DNA of 64,000 bases from Cytophagaceae bacterium (GCA_002710685.1 PALD01000031.1:1-64000); one strand, 5' to 3'; counted from the first letter of the stretch, positions 43,663 through 53,241 are shown. A program made the numbers and translations. The notes: generated by a model not told the origin, from the sequence alone.

Positions 43663-45961
43663 CAAACCTCAACAACAACTTCTTGATACCTCCGTTTTCA
43701 AAATTGATTTCGGCCTTCTTGTCCTGTCCCACGCCCTCAAGCTTAACGACCACACCCCTACCAAAACGCGTATGCTCAACCCTGCTGCCTTCTTTCAACT
43801 TGCCCTCAAAATCCTGTGGCGGTCTGGGTGTAGTGGTTTCGGGCTTGAGCTTCCTGAGTTTTTGAAGTTTATCTGGGGTGGGTGCACCGGCCCGGGGTGG
43901 CGTACCGCTTACGGGCTTGGTCTGGCGTAGTTTGCTTTTATCTACTTCGCCAAAGATATCAGTATCCAGCAAAGGCTTGTAACGGTATGATGTCATGGGT
44001 GTTTGCACATCCAGGAACTTCTCGTCAATCTCCTCGATAAAACGGCTGGGCTCTGCATCGATGAGCTTGCCCCATCGGTAACGGTTTTCTGTATAGGTGA
44101 GATATGCCTGCTTTTCTGCCCGGGTAAGCGCCACATAAAACAGCCTGCGCTCTTCTTCTAGTTCGCTACGGGTGTTCATGCTCATCGCACTCGGAAAAAG
44201 GTCTTCTTCCATCCCCACGATATATACGTATGGAAACTCGAGTCCCTTGGCCAGGTGTATGGTCATCAGCGATACCCGGTCTACATCATCAATTTCCTTG
44301 TCCAGGTCTGTGGCCAGGGCCACGTCTTCCAAGAACTCGGTCAGGGAACCCGTAGCATCTACGATTTCCTGCTGTCCTTCAACAAAATCCTTGATACCGT
44401 TGAGCAGTTCTTCAATGTTTTCTATACGGGCAATTCCTTCGGGAGTACCATCTTTTTTGAGTTCCTGTATCAATCCGGTCTTCCGTGCAACCTGTTCTGC
44501 CACGTTAAAGGCATCGGCCTGCTCATTGATGATCTGAAAACTCTGCACCATGGTCACAAAGTTGCTGAGTTTATTTCGCGTCCCAGCGTTGATCCCTACG
44601 TTGACCTGGTTGATGCGCTCCATGATTTCATAGATGGAAACATCATATTGCTTTGCGGCCACGATGAGCTTATCCATCGTGGTGGTGCCTATACCCCGTG
44701 CGGGGTAGTTGATCACGCGCTTGAGGGCCTCCTCGTCCTTGGGGTTGATTATAAGCCGCAGGTAGGCCAGGATGTCCTTGATTTCCTTGCGCTGGTAAAA
44801 GGACAACCCACCATAAATCCTGTAAGGTATATCCCGCTTGCGCAGAGCATCTTCTATGGAGCGGGACTGTGCGTTTGTCCTGTACAGCACGGCAAAATCA
44901 CTATGGGGAAGCTGTAGGTTCATCTTGTTTTCAAACACTGAACTCGCAACATACCTACCCTCTTCAGCATCTGTGGTTGACCGGTGCACCACGATTTTTG
45001 GTCCTTCATCATTTGCCGTCCATACGACCTTGTCCAGCCTGGTCTTGTTCTTCTCGATGACCGAGTTTGCGGCTTCCACAATATTTTTTGTGGACCTATA
45101 GTTTTGCTCCAGGCGGTACACCTTGGCATCATCATAGTCCCGCTGAAAGTTGAGGATGTTATTGATATTTGCCCCGCGAAAGGCATAGATACTTTGTGAA
45201 TCGTCCCCTACCACACAAATATTTTGGTAACGGTCTGCCAGTGCCTTGACAATAAGGTACTGGGAGTGGTTTGTATCTTGGTACTCATCAACCAGTATAT
45301 ATTTAAAACGTTCCTGATACTTTGCCAGCACCTGTGGGAAGCGGTTAAGGAGCTCGTTGGTGCGCAGCAACAGGTCGTCAAAGTCCATCGCACCGGCCTT
45401 GAAGCAGCGGTCCACATACTCTTTGTAGATATCCCCCAGGCGGGGCTTTTTTGACATGGCATCTGCCTCTATCAATTCTGGATTTTGAAAATAAGCCTTG
45501 ACCGTGATCAAGTTGTTCTTGTAAGATGAAATACGGGAATATACCTGTTTGTATTTATAGATATCCTTGTCCAGGCCCATTTCTTTTATGATTGCCGAAA
45601 TCAGTCGCTGACTGTCCTGGGTATCGTAAATCGTAAAATTGGGTGGAAATCCCAGATGATGCCCCTCAATCCTGAGAATCTTTGCAAAAATGGAGTGAAA
45701 CGTCCCCATCCATAGGTTTTTTGCTTCGCTCGCACCCACGATGGTCGAGATACGGTGCTTCATCTCACGGGCCGCTTTGTTGGTAAACGTGAGCGCAAGA
45801 ATGTTAAACGCATCAACATCCTGCTGCATAAGGTATGCAATACGCATGGTCAATACCCGTGTCTTGCCAGACCCCGCACCTGCAATTACCATTAACGCAC
45901 CATCCTTTTGCAGCACCGGTGCCCGCTGAGCATCATTTAACCCTTCTAGAAAAGACTCCAA
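43640..45961 (-). CDS. uvrD: UvrD/PcrA-type DNA helicase
   Basis: A 773-residue superfamily 1A 3'-to-5' helicase: TTG start, LNDAQRAPV (Q motif), VIAGAGSGKTRVL (Walker A), NILALTFTNKAAREMK (Ia), YILVDEYQDTN (Walker B), VVGDDSQSIYAFRGA, LEQNYRST, LMTIHLAKGLEF and VALTRAEKQAYL (VI). The C-terminal tail (about 670-773) has the PcrA-type RVEHTRFGRGVVVKLEG segment that interacts with RNA polymerase. It unwinds DNA in repair and replication restart. The only start consistent with the family is TTG at 45961, since a stop lies two codons upstream. Confidence 0.95.
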   Translation of the reverse strand: MESFLEGLNDAQRAPVLQKDGALMVIAGAGSGKTRVLTMRIAYLMQQDVDAFNILALTFTNKAAREMKHRISTIVGASEAKNLWMGTFHSIFAKILRIEGHHLGFPPNFTIYDTQDSQRLISAIIKEMGLDKDIYKYKQVYSRISSYKNNLITVKAYFQNPELIEADAMSKKPRLGDIYKEYVDRCFKAGAMDFDDLLLRTNELLNRFPQVLAKYQERFKYILVDEYQDTNHSQYLIVKALADRYQNICVVGDDSQSIYAFRGANINNILNFQRDYDDAKVYRLEQNYRSTKNIVEAANSVIEKNKTRLDKVVWTANDEGPKIVVHRSTTDAEEGRYVASSVFENKMNLQLPHSDFAVLYRTNAQSRSIEDALRKRDIPYRIYGGLSFYQRKEIKDILAYLRLIINPKDEEALKRVINYPARGIGTTTMDKLIVAAKQYDVSIYEIMERINQVNVGINAGTRNKLSNFVTMVQSFQIINEQADAFNVAEQVARKTGLIQELKKDGTPEGIARIENIEELLNGIKDFVEGQQEIVDATGSLTEFLEDVALATDLDKEIDDVDRVSLMTIHLAKGLEFPYVYIVGMEEDLFPSAMSMNTRSELEEERRLFYVALTRAEKQAYLTYTENRYRWGKLIDAEPSRFIEEIDEKFLDVQTPMTSYRYKPLLDTDIFGEVDKSKLRQTKPVSGTPPRAGAPTPDKLQKLRKLKPETTTPRPPQDFEGKLKEGSRVEHTRFGRGVVVKLEGVGQDKKAEINFENGGIKKLLLRFAKLEVLD

Positions 45962-46100
45962 ACCTTACATTTTCATTAGGGCGTCAATTTAAAAAGGGCA
46001 TCCCTAATCTTCAAGGTAAAACCACGGTTTTTATAAACAAATGCCCATTGCTTAAGTATAAAGCGTTTTTTAGATATCTTTAGGCTTTAATATCATTTGC

Positions 46101-46649
46101 ATGAAATATCCTCTTGCCCTTCTTAGTATCCTCTTGTTCCAGGTCATGAACGCGCAAGTAACACCTGCACAAAAAAAAATAAGCGGCCCCGTCATTACAG
46201 GATATGGAGATACTTTTGCCGTAGCAAAAACAGATTTTACCACAAATAAAGGGATGGTCTTCAAACCCGTCTTTGACATTGCCCAGGGTCCTGAAAACCC
46301 AGAAGATGTTAATGTGTATTTCAACACCGTTGCCCGTTTTCTCAACATGCACGTCAACGCCGGCGTACCATTAAAAAACCTCAAGCCTGTCATGGTCGTT
46401 CATGGCAGCGCGGCCTATGGCCTTTTAACAGCTGAAGCCTACCAGGAGAAGTTTGGCACCACAAACCCTAACCTGCCCTTGCTGGACCAGTTGGATAAAG
46501 CTGGAGTACAGGTAATCCTCTGCGGGCAAACGGCCGCCTCAAGAGCAATAGACAAAAATAAACGCTGGGAGCACACTAAGCTTGTACTCTCGGCAATGAC
46601 AGCCCTAATCCAGTTGGAGGACGAGGGGTATAGATCAATTTCATTTTAA
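46101..46649 (+). CDS. secreted DsrE/DsrF-like protein
   Basis: 182 residues: signal peptide (MKYPLALLSILLFQVMNAQ), then a DsrE-like fold with VYFNTVARFLNMHVNAGV, KPVMVVHGSAAYGLL, and a conserved Cys in VQVILCGQTAASR. Secreted DsrE-like proteins occur in Bacteroidota; a role in sulfur transfer is only inferred from the family. It lies 11 bases upstream of an M20 amidohydrolase gene and is probably co-transcribed with it. TATCTTTA at 46075-46082 is a possible -7 box. Confidence 0.75.
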   Translation: MKYPLALLSILLFQVMNAQVTPAQKKISGPVITGYGDTFAVAKTDFTTNKGMVFKPVFDIAQGPENPEDVNVYFNTVARFLNMHVNAGVPLKNLKPVMVVHGSAAYGLLTAEAYQEKFGTTNPNLPLLDQLDKAGVQVILCGQTAASRAIDKNKRWEHTKLVLSAMTALIQLEDEGYRSISF

Positions 46650-46659
46650 ATTAAATCCT

Positions 46660-47949
46660 ATGAATAAAACTACACTTGTAGCGCTAGGCGCCCTTTTGGG
46701 CTTTTCGGCTTTCGCCCAAAATTCTCCAGATGCAGGACTCATGGCAGATGCCGAGGCCATTGAAAGCAAGGTCATTGAATGGCGCCGCGACATCCACGAG
46801 CATCCAGAACTGAGCAACCGCGAATTTGAAACCGCAAAAAAAATAGCTGCCCACCTTAAATCCCTGGGCATAGAAGTGCAAACCGGTGTTGCGCATACCG
46901 GGGTTGTGGGCATCCTCAAGGGAGATAATCCCGGTAAGGTAGTTGCCCTGCGCGCAGACATTGATGCCCTACCCGTGACCGAAAGGAACGACCTCCCCTT
47001 TAAAAGTGAGGTAAAAGAGCAATTCCTGGGACAAGAAACAGGAGTGATGCACGCCTGCGGGCACGACACCCACACTGCCATCATGATGGGTGTTGCAGAG
47101 TTGCTTGCAAAGCATAAGGATAAAATTCACGGCACGGTAAAATTTGTGTTTCAACCCGCTGAAGAAGGCCCACCACCTGGAGAAGAAGGTGGCGCAAAAC
47201 TCATGATAAAAGAAGGTGTGCTTAAAAAACCAGATGTTGATGCCATTTTTGGCCTGCATATCAATTCTGGTACACCGGTAAATACCATAAGGTACAAAGC
47301 TGGGGGCATTATGGCTTCTGTTGAACGGTTTGTGGTAAATGTAGAAGGTAAACAAACCCACGGTTCACAACCTTGGGGAGGTATTGACCCTATACTCATC
47401 AGCGCTAAAATCATCGATGGTTTCCAGACCATCATAAGCCGCAATGCACCGCTTACAGAAGGTGCAGCGGTAATTACCGTGGGCAAGATCACTTCTGGGG
47501 TGCGGTTCAACATCATACCGGAATCTGCCGAAATGATAGGAACGGTACGCACGCTTGACCCGCAAATGCGCGACCTTATCATTAAACGGATGAACGAAGT
47601 GGCAGAAAAAGTGGCAGATGCTTATGGCGGCCGGGCAAGCATAGAATGGCAAAACAATACTGTGGTAACCTTTAATGATGAAGAGTTGACCGCACAGATG
47701 CTCCCTACCCTACAAGGCATTGCAGGAGAAGAAAACGTAAACCTCACAAAACCCACCACGGGCGGTGAAGATTTTAGCTATTTTCAAGAAGAGGTGCCGG
47801 GTTTCTTTTACTTTTTGGGCGGCATGACCCCGGGCAACAAAGAACCTTTTCCGCACCACACGCCAGACTTCATGATAGATGAAGATGGGATGCTGCTGGG
47901 CATAAAAACAATGAGCCAGCTCGCCGTAGATTACCTCAACGCACAATAA
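46660..47949 (+). CDS. M20 family amidohydrolase, exported
   Basis: 429 residues: a signal peptide (about 1-22, ending GFSAFAQ) and an M20 di-metal peptidase fold. RRDIHEHPELSNREFET is the N-terminal motif, LRADIDALPV carries the first Asp, ACGHDTHTAIMMG has the metal ligands (Cys133, His135, Asp136), FQPAEEGPPPGEEGGA the catalytic Glu pair, and TTGGEDFSYF the closing ligand region. It probably hydrolyses N-acyl amino acids in the periplasm. The palindrome at 46707-46721 encodes the signal peptidase site. The transcript ends at a clear hairpin (47972-47994). Confidence 0.9.
   Translation: MNKTTLVALGALLGFSAFAQNSPDAGLMADAEAIESKVIEWRRDIHEHPELSNREFETAKKIAAHLKSLGIEVQTGVAHTGVVGILKGDNPGKVVALRADIDALPVTERNDLPFKSEVKEQFLGQETGVMHACGHDTHTAIMMGVAELLAKHKDKIHGTVKFVFQPAEEGPPPGEEGGAKLMIKEGVLKKPDVDAIFGLHINSGTPVNTIRYKAGGIMASVERFVVNVEGKQTHGSQPWGGIDPILISAKIIDGFQTIISRNAPLTEGAAVITVGKITSGVRFNIIPESAEMIGTVRTLDPQMRDLIIKRMNEVAEKVADAYGGRASIEWQNNTVVTFNDEELTAQMLPTLQGIAGEENVNLTKPTTGGEDFSYFQEEVPGFFYFLGGMTPGNKEPFPHHTPDFMIDEDGMLLGIKTMSQLAVDYLNAQ
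46707..46721. repeat. interspersed palindrome encoding a signal peptidase site
   Basis: GGCTTTCGCCCAAAA in the M20 gene, read as Ala-Phe-Ala-Gln, directly at the predicted cleavage site. Confidence 0.55.
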
Positions 47950-47971
47950 TATTTTAATAATTCTTTTATGC

Positions 47972-47994
47972 ATGTCCACCATTTTGGTGGACAT
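47972..47994 (+). terminator. terminator after the M20 gene
   Basis: ATGTCCACC (47972-47980) pairs perfectly with GGTGGACAT (47986-47994), loop ATTTT, followed by TTGCTTTAT. Confidence 0.75.
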
Positions 47995-48013
47995 TTGCTT
48001 TATATTACTTTTA
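47984..48013 (+). promoter_or_regulatory. candidate promoter of the glutamate-synthase-like gene
   Basis: TTG at 47984-47986 and TACTTTTA at 48006-48013 with a 19-base spacer. The TTG lies inside the terminator hairpin, so the two functions would share bases. Confidence 0.35.
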
Positions 48014-48031
48014 AATTAAAACCAGATTATT

Positions 48032-49648
48032 TTGTCCTCAATCTTAGAATTCCTGGGAAGTATCCCCTGGTGGGTGTGGGTACTCCTCGTGCTTGCAGTC
48101 ATCGCCATCAGGGATGTATTCTTCAACAAGAAGCATATTATACAGCACAACTTCCCCATCGTGGGCCATATACGCTATTTGCTGGAAAGCATAGGGCCTG
48201 AACTGCGGCAGTACATCGTGGCAAACAACAGAGAGGAACTGCCCTTTAACCGCATTGAACGTGGCTGGATTTATGCTTCTGCCAAAAATGAGAACAATTA
48301 CGAGGGTTTTGGTACAGACCGTGACATCTATGAGCCCAATTATATTTTTATAAACAATGCCATGATGGCCTTCCGGCTCCCGGAGGACCACCCCAATGTC
48401 AAAGACCCTTACTTTTTGCCCTGTGCAAAGGTCATGGGAGCCTATAACAAGAGAAAACGCCCCTATAGACCAGCATCCATAATCAATGTATCTGCAATGA
48501 GCTTTGGCAGCCTTTCGGCGAAAGCCATAATGTCACTAAACAAAGGGTGCGACAAGGCCCATGCCTATCACAACACGGGAGAAGGCGGCCTATCTCCCTA
48601 TCACAAGCAAGGTGCTGATGTGATTTTTCAGGTGGGAACGGGATATTTTGGGGTACGCGATGAGCACGGAAATTTCTCCATGGAAAAATTGAAGAAACTC
48701 GTTGCGGATAACCCCCAGGTGCGCGCAATAGAATTTAAGCTATCACAAGGTGCAAAACCGGGAAAGGGTGGCGTGCTGCCTGCCTCAAAGATCACACAAG
48801 AAATCTCTGAAATAAGACACGTGCCACTGGGCAAGGACGTGGTATCCCCCCCCAGCCATTCAGTATTCAGTGATGTTCCCCAGATGATAGCCTTTCTTGA
48901 AAAAGTAGGGCGTGAAACGGGATTGCCCGTGGGCATCAAGGCAGCGATAGGCAAGCTCGACCAGTGGAAGGAACTAGCAAAAATAATGGCCGAAAAGAAC
49001 CATGGCCCGGATTTTATTACCATAGATGGTGGCGAAGGTGGCACAGGTGCCGCCCCGCCCAGTTTTGCTGACCATGTTGCCATGCCGTGGGTGTATGGTT
49101 TTAGCGAAGTGTACAAGATCTTCAAGGCCCAGCACCTTACGGACAGGATTGTCTTTATAGGCGCTGGTAAACTGGGTTTTCCCGCCATGGGGGCGATGGC
49201 CTTTGCCATGGGGGTAGATTGTATCAATGTGGCCCGTGAGGCCATGATGTCCATAGGGTGCATACAGGCGCAGAGCTGCCATACCAATACATGCCCCACG
49301 GGTATTGCCACGCAGAGCAAGTGGTTGCAGGCCGGCATCAATGTTGAGGATAAGGCAATAAGGACCTTGTTCTATTTTAAGAACTTCAGGAAAGAATTAC
49401 TGGAGATAACACATGCCTGTGGTTATGAGCACCCCTGCCAGATGACCATGGAGGATGCTGATATTACCCTGGGCGGCCAGAATATGACCAAGGCCCTGGC
49501 GGGCAGTTTTGGGTACAACAAGGTGCCCGTGAGCTTTGAAGGTATGCAGGCACTGCAAGATTGCCCACACCTGGGGGGCAATTATCAAAAGAAAAAAGAA
49601 GAAAAGACCGTTAAGAAGCTAGAAAAGAAAAACAAAGTACGTTTTTAA
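48032..49648 (+). CDS. FMN-binding glutamate synthase family protein, membrane-anchored
   Basis: 538 residues from a TTG start (48032). One N-terminal membrane helix (about 10-25, VWVLLVLAVIAIRDVFF) precedes a glutamate-synthase-like TIM barrel: IINVSAMSFGSLSAKAI, HNTGEGGLSPYH, KPGKGGVLPASKI, ITIDGGEGGTGAAPPSFAD and the FMN-binding region. The C-terminal Cys cluster CIQAQSCHTNTCPTGIAT matches the 3Fe-4S ligand set of the GltB-type barrel. No amidotransferase or NADPH domain is present, so the full glutamate synthase reaction is not expected from this chain alone. Electrons might come from another membrane partner. A palindrome copy is at 48510-48526. Confidence 0.85.
   Translation: MSSILEFLGSIPWWVWVLLVLAVIAIRDVFFNKKHIIQHNFPIVGHIRYLLESIGPELRQYIVANNREELPFNRIERGWIYASAKNENNYEGFGTDRDIYEPNYIFINNAMMAFRLPEDHPNVKDPYFLPCAKVMGAYNKRKRPYRPASIINVSAMSFGSLSAKAIMSLNKGCDKAHAYHNTGEGGLSPYHKQGADVIFQVGTGYFGVRDEHGNFSMEKLKKLVADNPQVRAIEFKLSQGAKPGKGGVLPASKITQEISEIRHVPLGKDVVSPPSHSVFSDVPQMIAFLEKVGRETGLPVGIKAAIGKLDQWKELAKIMAEKNHGPDFITIDGGEGGTGAAPPSFADHVAMPWVYGFSEVYKIFKAQHLTDRIVFIGAGKLGFPAMGAMAFAMGVDCINVAREAMMSIGCIQAQSCHTNTCPTGIATQSKWLQAGINVEDKAIRTLFYFKNFRKELLEITHACGYEHPCQMTMEDADITLGGQNMTKALAGSFGYNKVPVSFEGMQALQDCPHLGGNYQKKKEEKTVKKLEKKNKVRF
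48510..48526. repeat. interspersed palindrome, intragenic
   Basis: GCCTTTCGGCGAAAGCC in the glutamate-synthase-like gene, read as Leu-Ser-Ala-Lys-Ala, immediately after the conserved SFGS motif. Confidence 0.7.
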
Positions 49649-49658
49649 ACCTAAAGCA

Positions 49659-50180
49659 ATGGAAGAAACATTCATACAAGTTTTAATAGCCTTGATACCT
49701 GCCGCCCTTGTGGGTGCAATTGCATACTTTTTTTTTAAAAGGTTTATGGAGAATGAGGCAGGAAGAAGGCGCTTTTTATTGCACAAAGACGCGCAAAAAG
49801 AAGCCTTGCCCGTGCGGTTACAGGCTTATGAGCGGTTGGCCCTTTTCTTGGAAAGAATCAACCCGTCACAACTGTTGCTCAGGGTCAAACCACAGTCACA
49901 GGACAAACAGGGGTATGAAAATGTACTGATCAACCATATTGAGCAGGAGTTTGAGCACAACCTCTCCCAACAGATCTACATGAGCAATGAATGCTGGAAC
50001 GTCATAAAATCAGCTAAAAATGGCACGATTAAACTTATACGCTCCGTGGGTATGAAGGAAGCTTCTGGTTCTGCCGATAAATTAAGGGAAGCGGTGCTTA
50101 GGGAAATGATAGACCATCCCTCGCCGTCCAATGTCGCCCTAGAATATTTGAAAAAAGAGGTCAAGGAGCTTTTTGGGTAG
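49659..50180 (+). CDS. small membrane protein, DUF7935-like
   Basis: 173 residues with one N-terminal membrane helix (about 5-25, QVLIALIPAALVGAIAYFFF) and a soluble helical remainder: PVRLQAYERLALFLERINP, LLLRVKPQ and NHIEQEFEHNLSQQIYMS look conserved. This matches a small Bacteroidota family of unknown role (I would place it with DUF7935). It begins 11 bases after the glutamate-synthase-like gene, so it could be co-transcribed and might anchor or regulate it. The protein is convergent with the patatin gene. Confidence 0.65.
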   Translation: MEETFIQVLIALIPAALVGAIAYFFFKRFMENEAGRRRFLLHKDAQKEALPVRLQAYERLALFLERINPSQLLLRVKPQSQDKQGYENVLINHIEQEFEHNLSQQIYMSNECWNVIKSAKNGTIKLIRSVGMKEASGSADKLREAVLREMIDHPSPSNVALEYLKKEVKELFG

Positions 50181-50184
50181 GCCT

Positions 50185-51108
50185 TTAACTCACCTCCCCC
50201 ACGTCCTTAAGTTTGTTTTCCTGGGCCTGTTTAGTTTTCGCGGAAGCGTACTCCCATCCTTGCTGCCACCAGTCAGTCATTAGTTTCTTGTTAAATATCA
50301 AGCTGTTCTCTGTAAGTTTTGATGGGGTATAATACAGGTTGAGCGGTACTTCTTTATTGATGGCGGCAAGCTTGCCCACCACGACATCGTGGTACTCCAC
50401 CTGGTCCATCAAAAAGCCAAAGAGGTTTACCATCAACGCAAAGGGATTCTTGCCCAGTACCTTGTTGTACTGCATGTTTTCTGACTCCAGGATAATGGCA
50501 TCCACCTCTGTCGCACCACGGCGTATAGCCTCCCGGATGGGGACGATACAACCAAAACCGCCATCAGCATACTCACATTCATTTTTGTTCACCAGGCTCA
50601 TGAAGGGCACGTAATTGCATGAAATCCATATCCATTCGCAAAAATCCTCGTACGAGCAGTCATCCATACTTTTGTACTCCACGGTATTCTTGGTAAGGTT
50701 TGAGACAGTCACGACAACATCCTTGGGGCTTTGCTTTATACGCTCAAATTCTTCCCTGCTCAGGTTTTTCTTGATGTTCTTTAAGAGGTTTTTGCTTTCG
50801 CCAAAGGTCCTCTTCTTCTTGATGAACTGCCTTACCGTGTTCAGGTAGTTGATGGAGACGTACTCCCTGCCCCCCTTTTTCTTGATACGGAAGGGGTTGA
50901 TGTTAAAAATAGTCTGTTGATTGACCTGGGTGTACAGTTCATAGGCCCGCGATATTTTTCCGCCGGCAAGCTGTGAAATGAGCAGGCTTCCCGTAGAGGT
51001 GCCCAAAAAAAGGTCATAATCATTCTTAGCCTCCTCGATAAGGTACTGGGCCACGCCACCGGCATAAGCTCCCTTGCTCCCCCCACCCGAAATAACAAGT
51101 GCACGCAT
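50185..51108 (-). CDS. patatin-like phospholipase
   Basis: 307 residues with the catalytic dyad: GGGSKGAYAGG (oxyanion hole) near the N-terminus, GTSTGS (nucleophile Ser) at about 37-42, and DGGFG at about 197 for the Asp. It should hydrolyse acyl chains from lipids or glycerophospholipids. It is in the cytoplasm or on the membrane; no signal peptide is seen. The start codon directly follows the M1 aminopeptidase stop (TAA then ATG), so it is translationally coupled. Two degenerate palindromes occur in its frame (50235-50248, 50794-50806). Confidence 0.9.
   Translation of the reverse strand: MRALVISGGGSKGAYAGGVAQYLIEEAKNDYDLFLGTSTGSLLISQLAGGKISRAYELYTQVNQQTIFNINPFRIKKKGGREYVSINYLNTVRQFIKKKRTFGESKNLLKNIKKNLSREEFERIKQSPKDVVVTVSNLTKNTVEYKSMDDCSYEDFCEWIWISCNYVPFMSLVNKNECEYADGGFGCIVPIREAIRRGATEVDAIILESENMQYNKVLGKNPFALMVNLFGFLMDQVEYHDVVVGKLAAINKEVPLNLYYTPSKLTENSLIFNKKLMTDWWQQGWEYASAKTKQAQENKLKDVGEVS
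50235..50248. repeat. interspersed palindrome, intragenic
   Basis: TTTTCGCGGAAGCG near the 3' end of the patatin gene; on the coding strand it reads as Ala-Ser-Ala-Lys. Confidence 0.5.
50794..50806. repeat. interspersed palindrome, intragenic
   Basis: GCTTTCGCCAAAG in the patatin gene, read as Phe-Gly-Glu-Ser on the coding strand. Confidence 0.5.
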
Positions 51109-53178
51109 TTACTGTAATTTTTTGTCCAGGAATTCCTGCTGCTTTTTATTAAGTCCCCCTAGGCCCTGCAGCATGGCCTTCCAGTTTTCATCTTTGACCA
51201 GTACATCCAGCAGTTCCCTACAGGATTGTGCAAAACGCCAGTTGTGGTGCATGCACCCCAGCACGAGGTTGCCCAGCGACTGCGCATCAAAAAGTTGCAG
51301 TTGATACAGGTATTGAAATGCGTTTTCACGGATGTAGAAGGAGTAGGACGGGTTTGTATAATTGGTCAACCTATCATAATAATGTTGCCAGGAAGACTTG
51401 TCAAAATCTTTTGTGGCCAGGGCCAGGGCGAGCCATAATGTCTCGATATTCTTATCAGTAAACCCCGCAATGCCACGGGTCTTCTCAAGATATTGGGGCC
51501 TGTTTTCAGGAAAATTGAACCACAACTTCATAAGGGCTTGCTCCTTGGTCAGGTAGGATTCATCCTCCAGTAGGGATTCAAAACCCGTTTTTAATGCCAC
51601 GGGTATTTCTTCCAGCGAAAGCGCGATTGCCTGCCTCACCATGACCTTGTTGCTCGCAAGTGCCCTTTCATAGATTTCCATGGTCTGTGATATGGGCTCG
51701 CCCACAAGCTGGTACACAACTTCCTGGCCTATGTAATCATTGGGCAGGGTCACGGCATCCATGAGCTGTTCCTGTTTTTGTTCAAGGGGTACTTTGCGCA
51801 GGGCATTGATGCGCAGGTATTCTTGCATGAATGGTGATTTCTTGAGTGATTCCAGGGCTTCGGTCGCCTGGAAAGCCGACTGGTTGAGCCAGTCTTTCAC
51901 AAACTCTGTGAGGTCTTGTCCAGATACCGCTTCCGCGGAAGCGATAAAATCCTCAGTGCTCACGTTCTTGTACCTGTGGTCATTTAAGTACCGTTGTACC
52001 GCCATCCTGAAGGGTTCATCCCCTATCTGCTCCCGGAGTATATGCAGCGCCCATGCCCCTTTTTGATAAAAGGTGAGTGATGATGCTTTGGGGTTGAGCA
52101 GTTTTTCCCCCTTGCCTTGATCACTGAGTTCCTTGAGCTGCTCTGCACTTTGATAAAGCTGCCAGTAATAGTAGTCTTCGCCAAATATGGATTTTTCGGC
52201 AAGCAGGGCATAATATGTGGCAAAACCTTCCTGTAGCCAGTGGTGCGTGCCGCTGGTCTCAGTCACCATATCGCCAAACCACTGGTGGGCGAGCTCATGT
52301 GCATTTACGTTAACAAAGTTACGGTCTATAAATGCCGTATCGTCAACCATGAGGTTGTCGCTAAATATTGTGGCAGAGGCATTCTCCATACCGGCATATA
52401 AAAAATCCTTGACCGGGACTTCTTTGTAATTTTGCCAGGGATAGGGCACCATGATTTCTGCCTCCAGAAAATCAAATATCTGTTGAGTGTACCGGTATGT
52501 CGCACTTACCTTGGCCGAATCCCTGGGGTAATAGTACAGTTCAATGGGCACTCCAGATGCCGTTGTCATGATATCCTTTTTATACGTACCGGCAGCGAGG
52601 GCCACCAGGTAGCTGGAGATGGGGTTCACCATATCATACTTCCAGGTCGTGAGGCCATTGGCCTGTTCTTTTTTAACCAGTGTGCCATTTGCAATGACCA
52701 CTTTATCGCTGGGTGCAGAGATGTTAAGGTCAAACTCTATCTTATCGTTCATGTCATCAAGTGATGGCAACCAGTTTGATGTATATTTTCCCTGCCCTTG
52801 GGTCCAGACCTGCACGCTACCTTCATTATCCACAAAATACAGCGCCTTATCTGGTGATGCTATATATTCTAGGTGAATTTTATAATCCTTACCGGCCTTA
52901 AAGTCGTGCTTCAATATAAGTTGACCCTCATTAAATCCCACCTTAATTCCTTTACCCTTTATACTGGCATAGTATTCAACAAGGTTCTTGGCATCCAGGT
53001 ATATGCTATCTGTATCCTTAAGGATAGAAAATTCCAAGTCCAGGTCGCCATCTACCGTCTTGTAGTAAAAGTCCAGGTCCAGGTTTGCCTCTACCCTCTT
53101 AATATCTATAATATCAGTTTGTTGTGCTGCTATAAAGTGAGAAGAAATAAAGAAAACCGCAATAAGGAAGATACGCAT
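51109..53178 (-). CDS. M1 family aminopeptidase, exported
   Basis: 689 residues from ATG 53178, whose MRIFLIAVFFISSHFIAAQQ is a signal peptide; the frame's earlier start at 53199 adds seven residues before it. The M1 core has AGMENASATI (GAMEN-like exopeptidase motif) and HELAHQWFGDMVTE (His, Glu and His near residues 295-300) followed by the second ligand Glu in LQEGFATY. A helical C-terminal domain completes it. It should remove N-terminal residues from peptides in the periplasm. A perfect palindrome (51928-51943) and a half-site (51614-51625) occur in its frame. It precedes the patatin gene without a gap. Confidence 0.93.
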   Translation of the reverse strand: MRIFLIAVFFISSHFIAAQQTDIIDIKRVEANLDLDFYYKTVDGDLDLEFSILKDTDSIYLDAKNLVEYYASIKGKGIKVGFNEGQLILKHDFKAGKDYKIHLEYIASPDKALYFVDNEGSVQVWTQGQGKYTSNWLPSLDDMNDKIEFDLNISAPSDKVVIANGTLVKKEQANGLTTWKYDMVNPISSYLVALAAGTYKKDIMTTASGVPIELYYYPRDSAKVSATYRYTQQIFDFLEAEIMVPYPWQNYKEVPVKDFLYAGMENASATIFSDNLMVDDTAFIDRNFVNVNAHELAHQWFGDMVTETSGTHHWLQEGFATYYALLAEKSIFGEDYYYWQLYQSAEQLKELSDQGKGEKLLNPKASSLTFYQKGAWALHILREQIGDEPFRMAVQRYLNDHRYKNVSTEDFIASAEAVSGQDLTEFVKDWLNQSAFQATEALESLKKSPFMQEYLRINALRKVPLEQKQEQLMDAVTLPNDYIGQEVVYQLVGEPISQTMEIYERALASNKVMVRQAIALSLEEIPVALKTGFESLLEDESYLTKEQALMKLWFNFPENRPQYLEKTRGIAGFTDKNIETLWLALALATKDFDKSSWQHYYDRLTNYTNPSYSFYIRENAFQYLYQLQLFDAQSLGNLVLGCMHHNWRFAQSCRELLDVLVKDENWKAMLQGLGGLNKKQQEFLDKKLQ
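51928..51943. repeat. interspersed palindrome, perfect 16 bp, intragenic
   Basis: CGCTTCCGCGGAAGCG in the aminopeptidase gene, read as Ala-Ser-Ala-Glu-Ala on the coding strand. Confidence 0.8.
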
Positions 53179-53241
53179 ACACAGGCTTAAATGTAACATA
53201 TAGCAAAATAGTAAATTGAACTCATAAATGGAAGAAGTGAA

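Noticed and set aside
44255-44917. 220-codon frame antisense to uvrD
   Set aside because: Entirely within the conserved helicase gene with no family signature.
48628-49341. 237-codon frame antisense to the glutamate-synthase-like gene
   Set aside because: Low-complexity Pro/Ser composition mirrors Gly-rich codons of the real gene.
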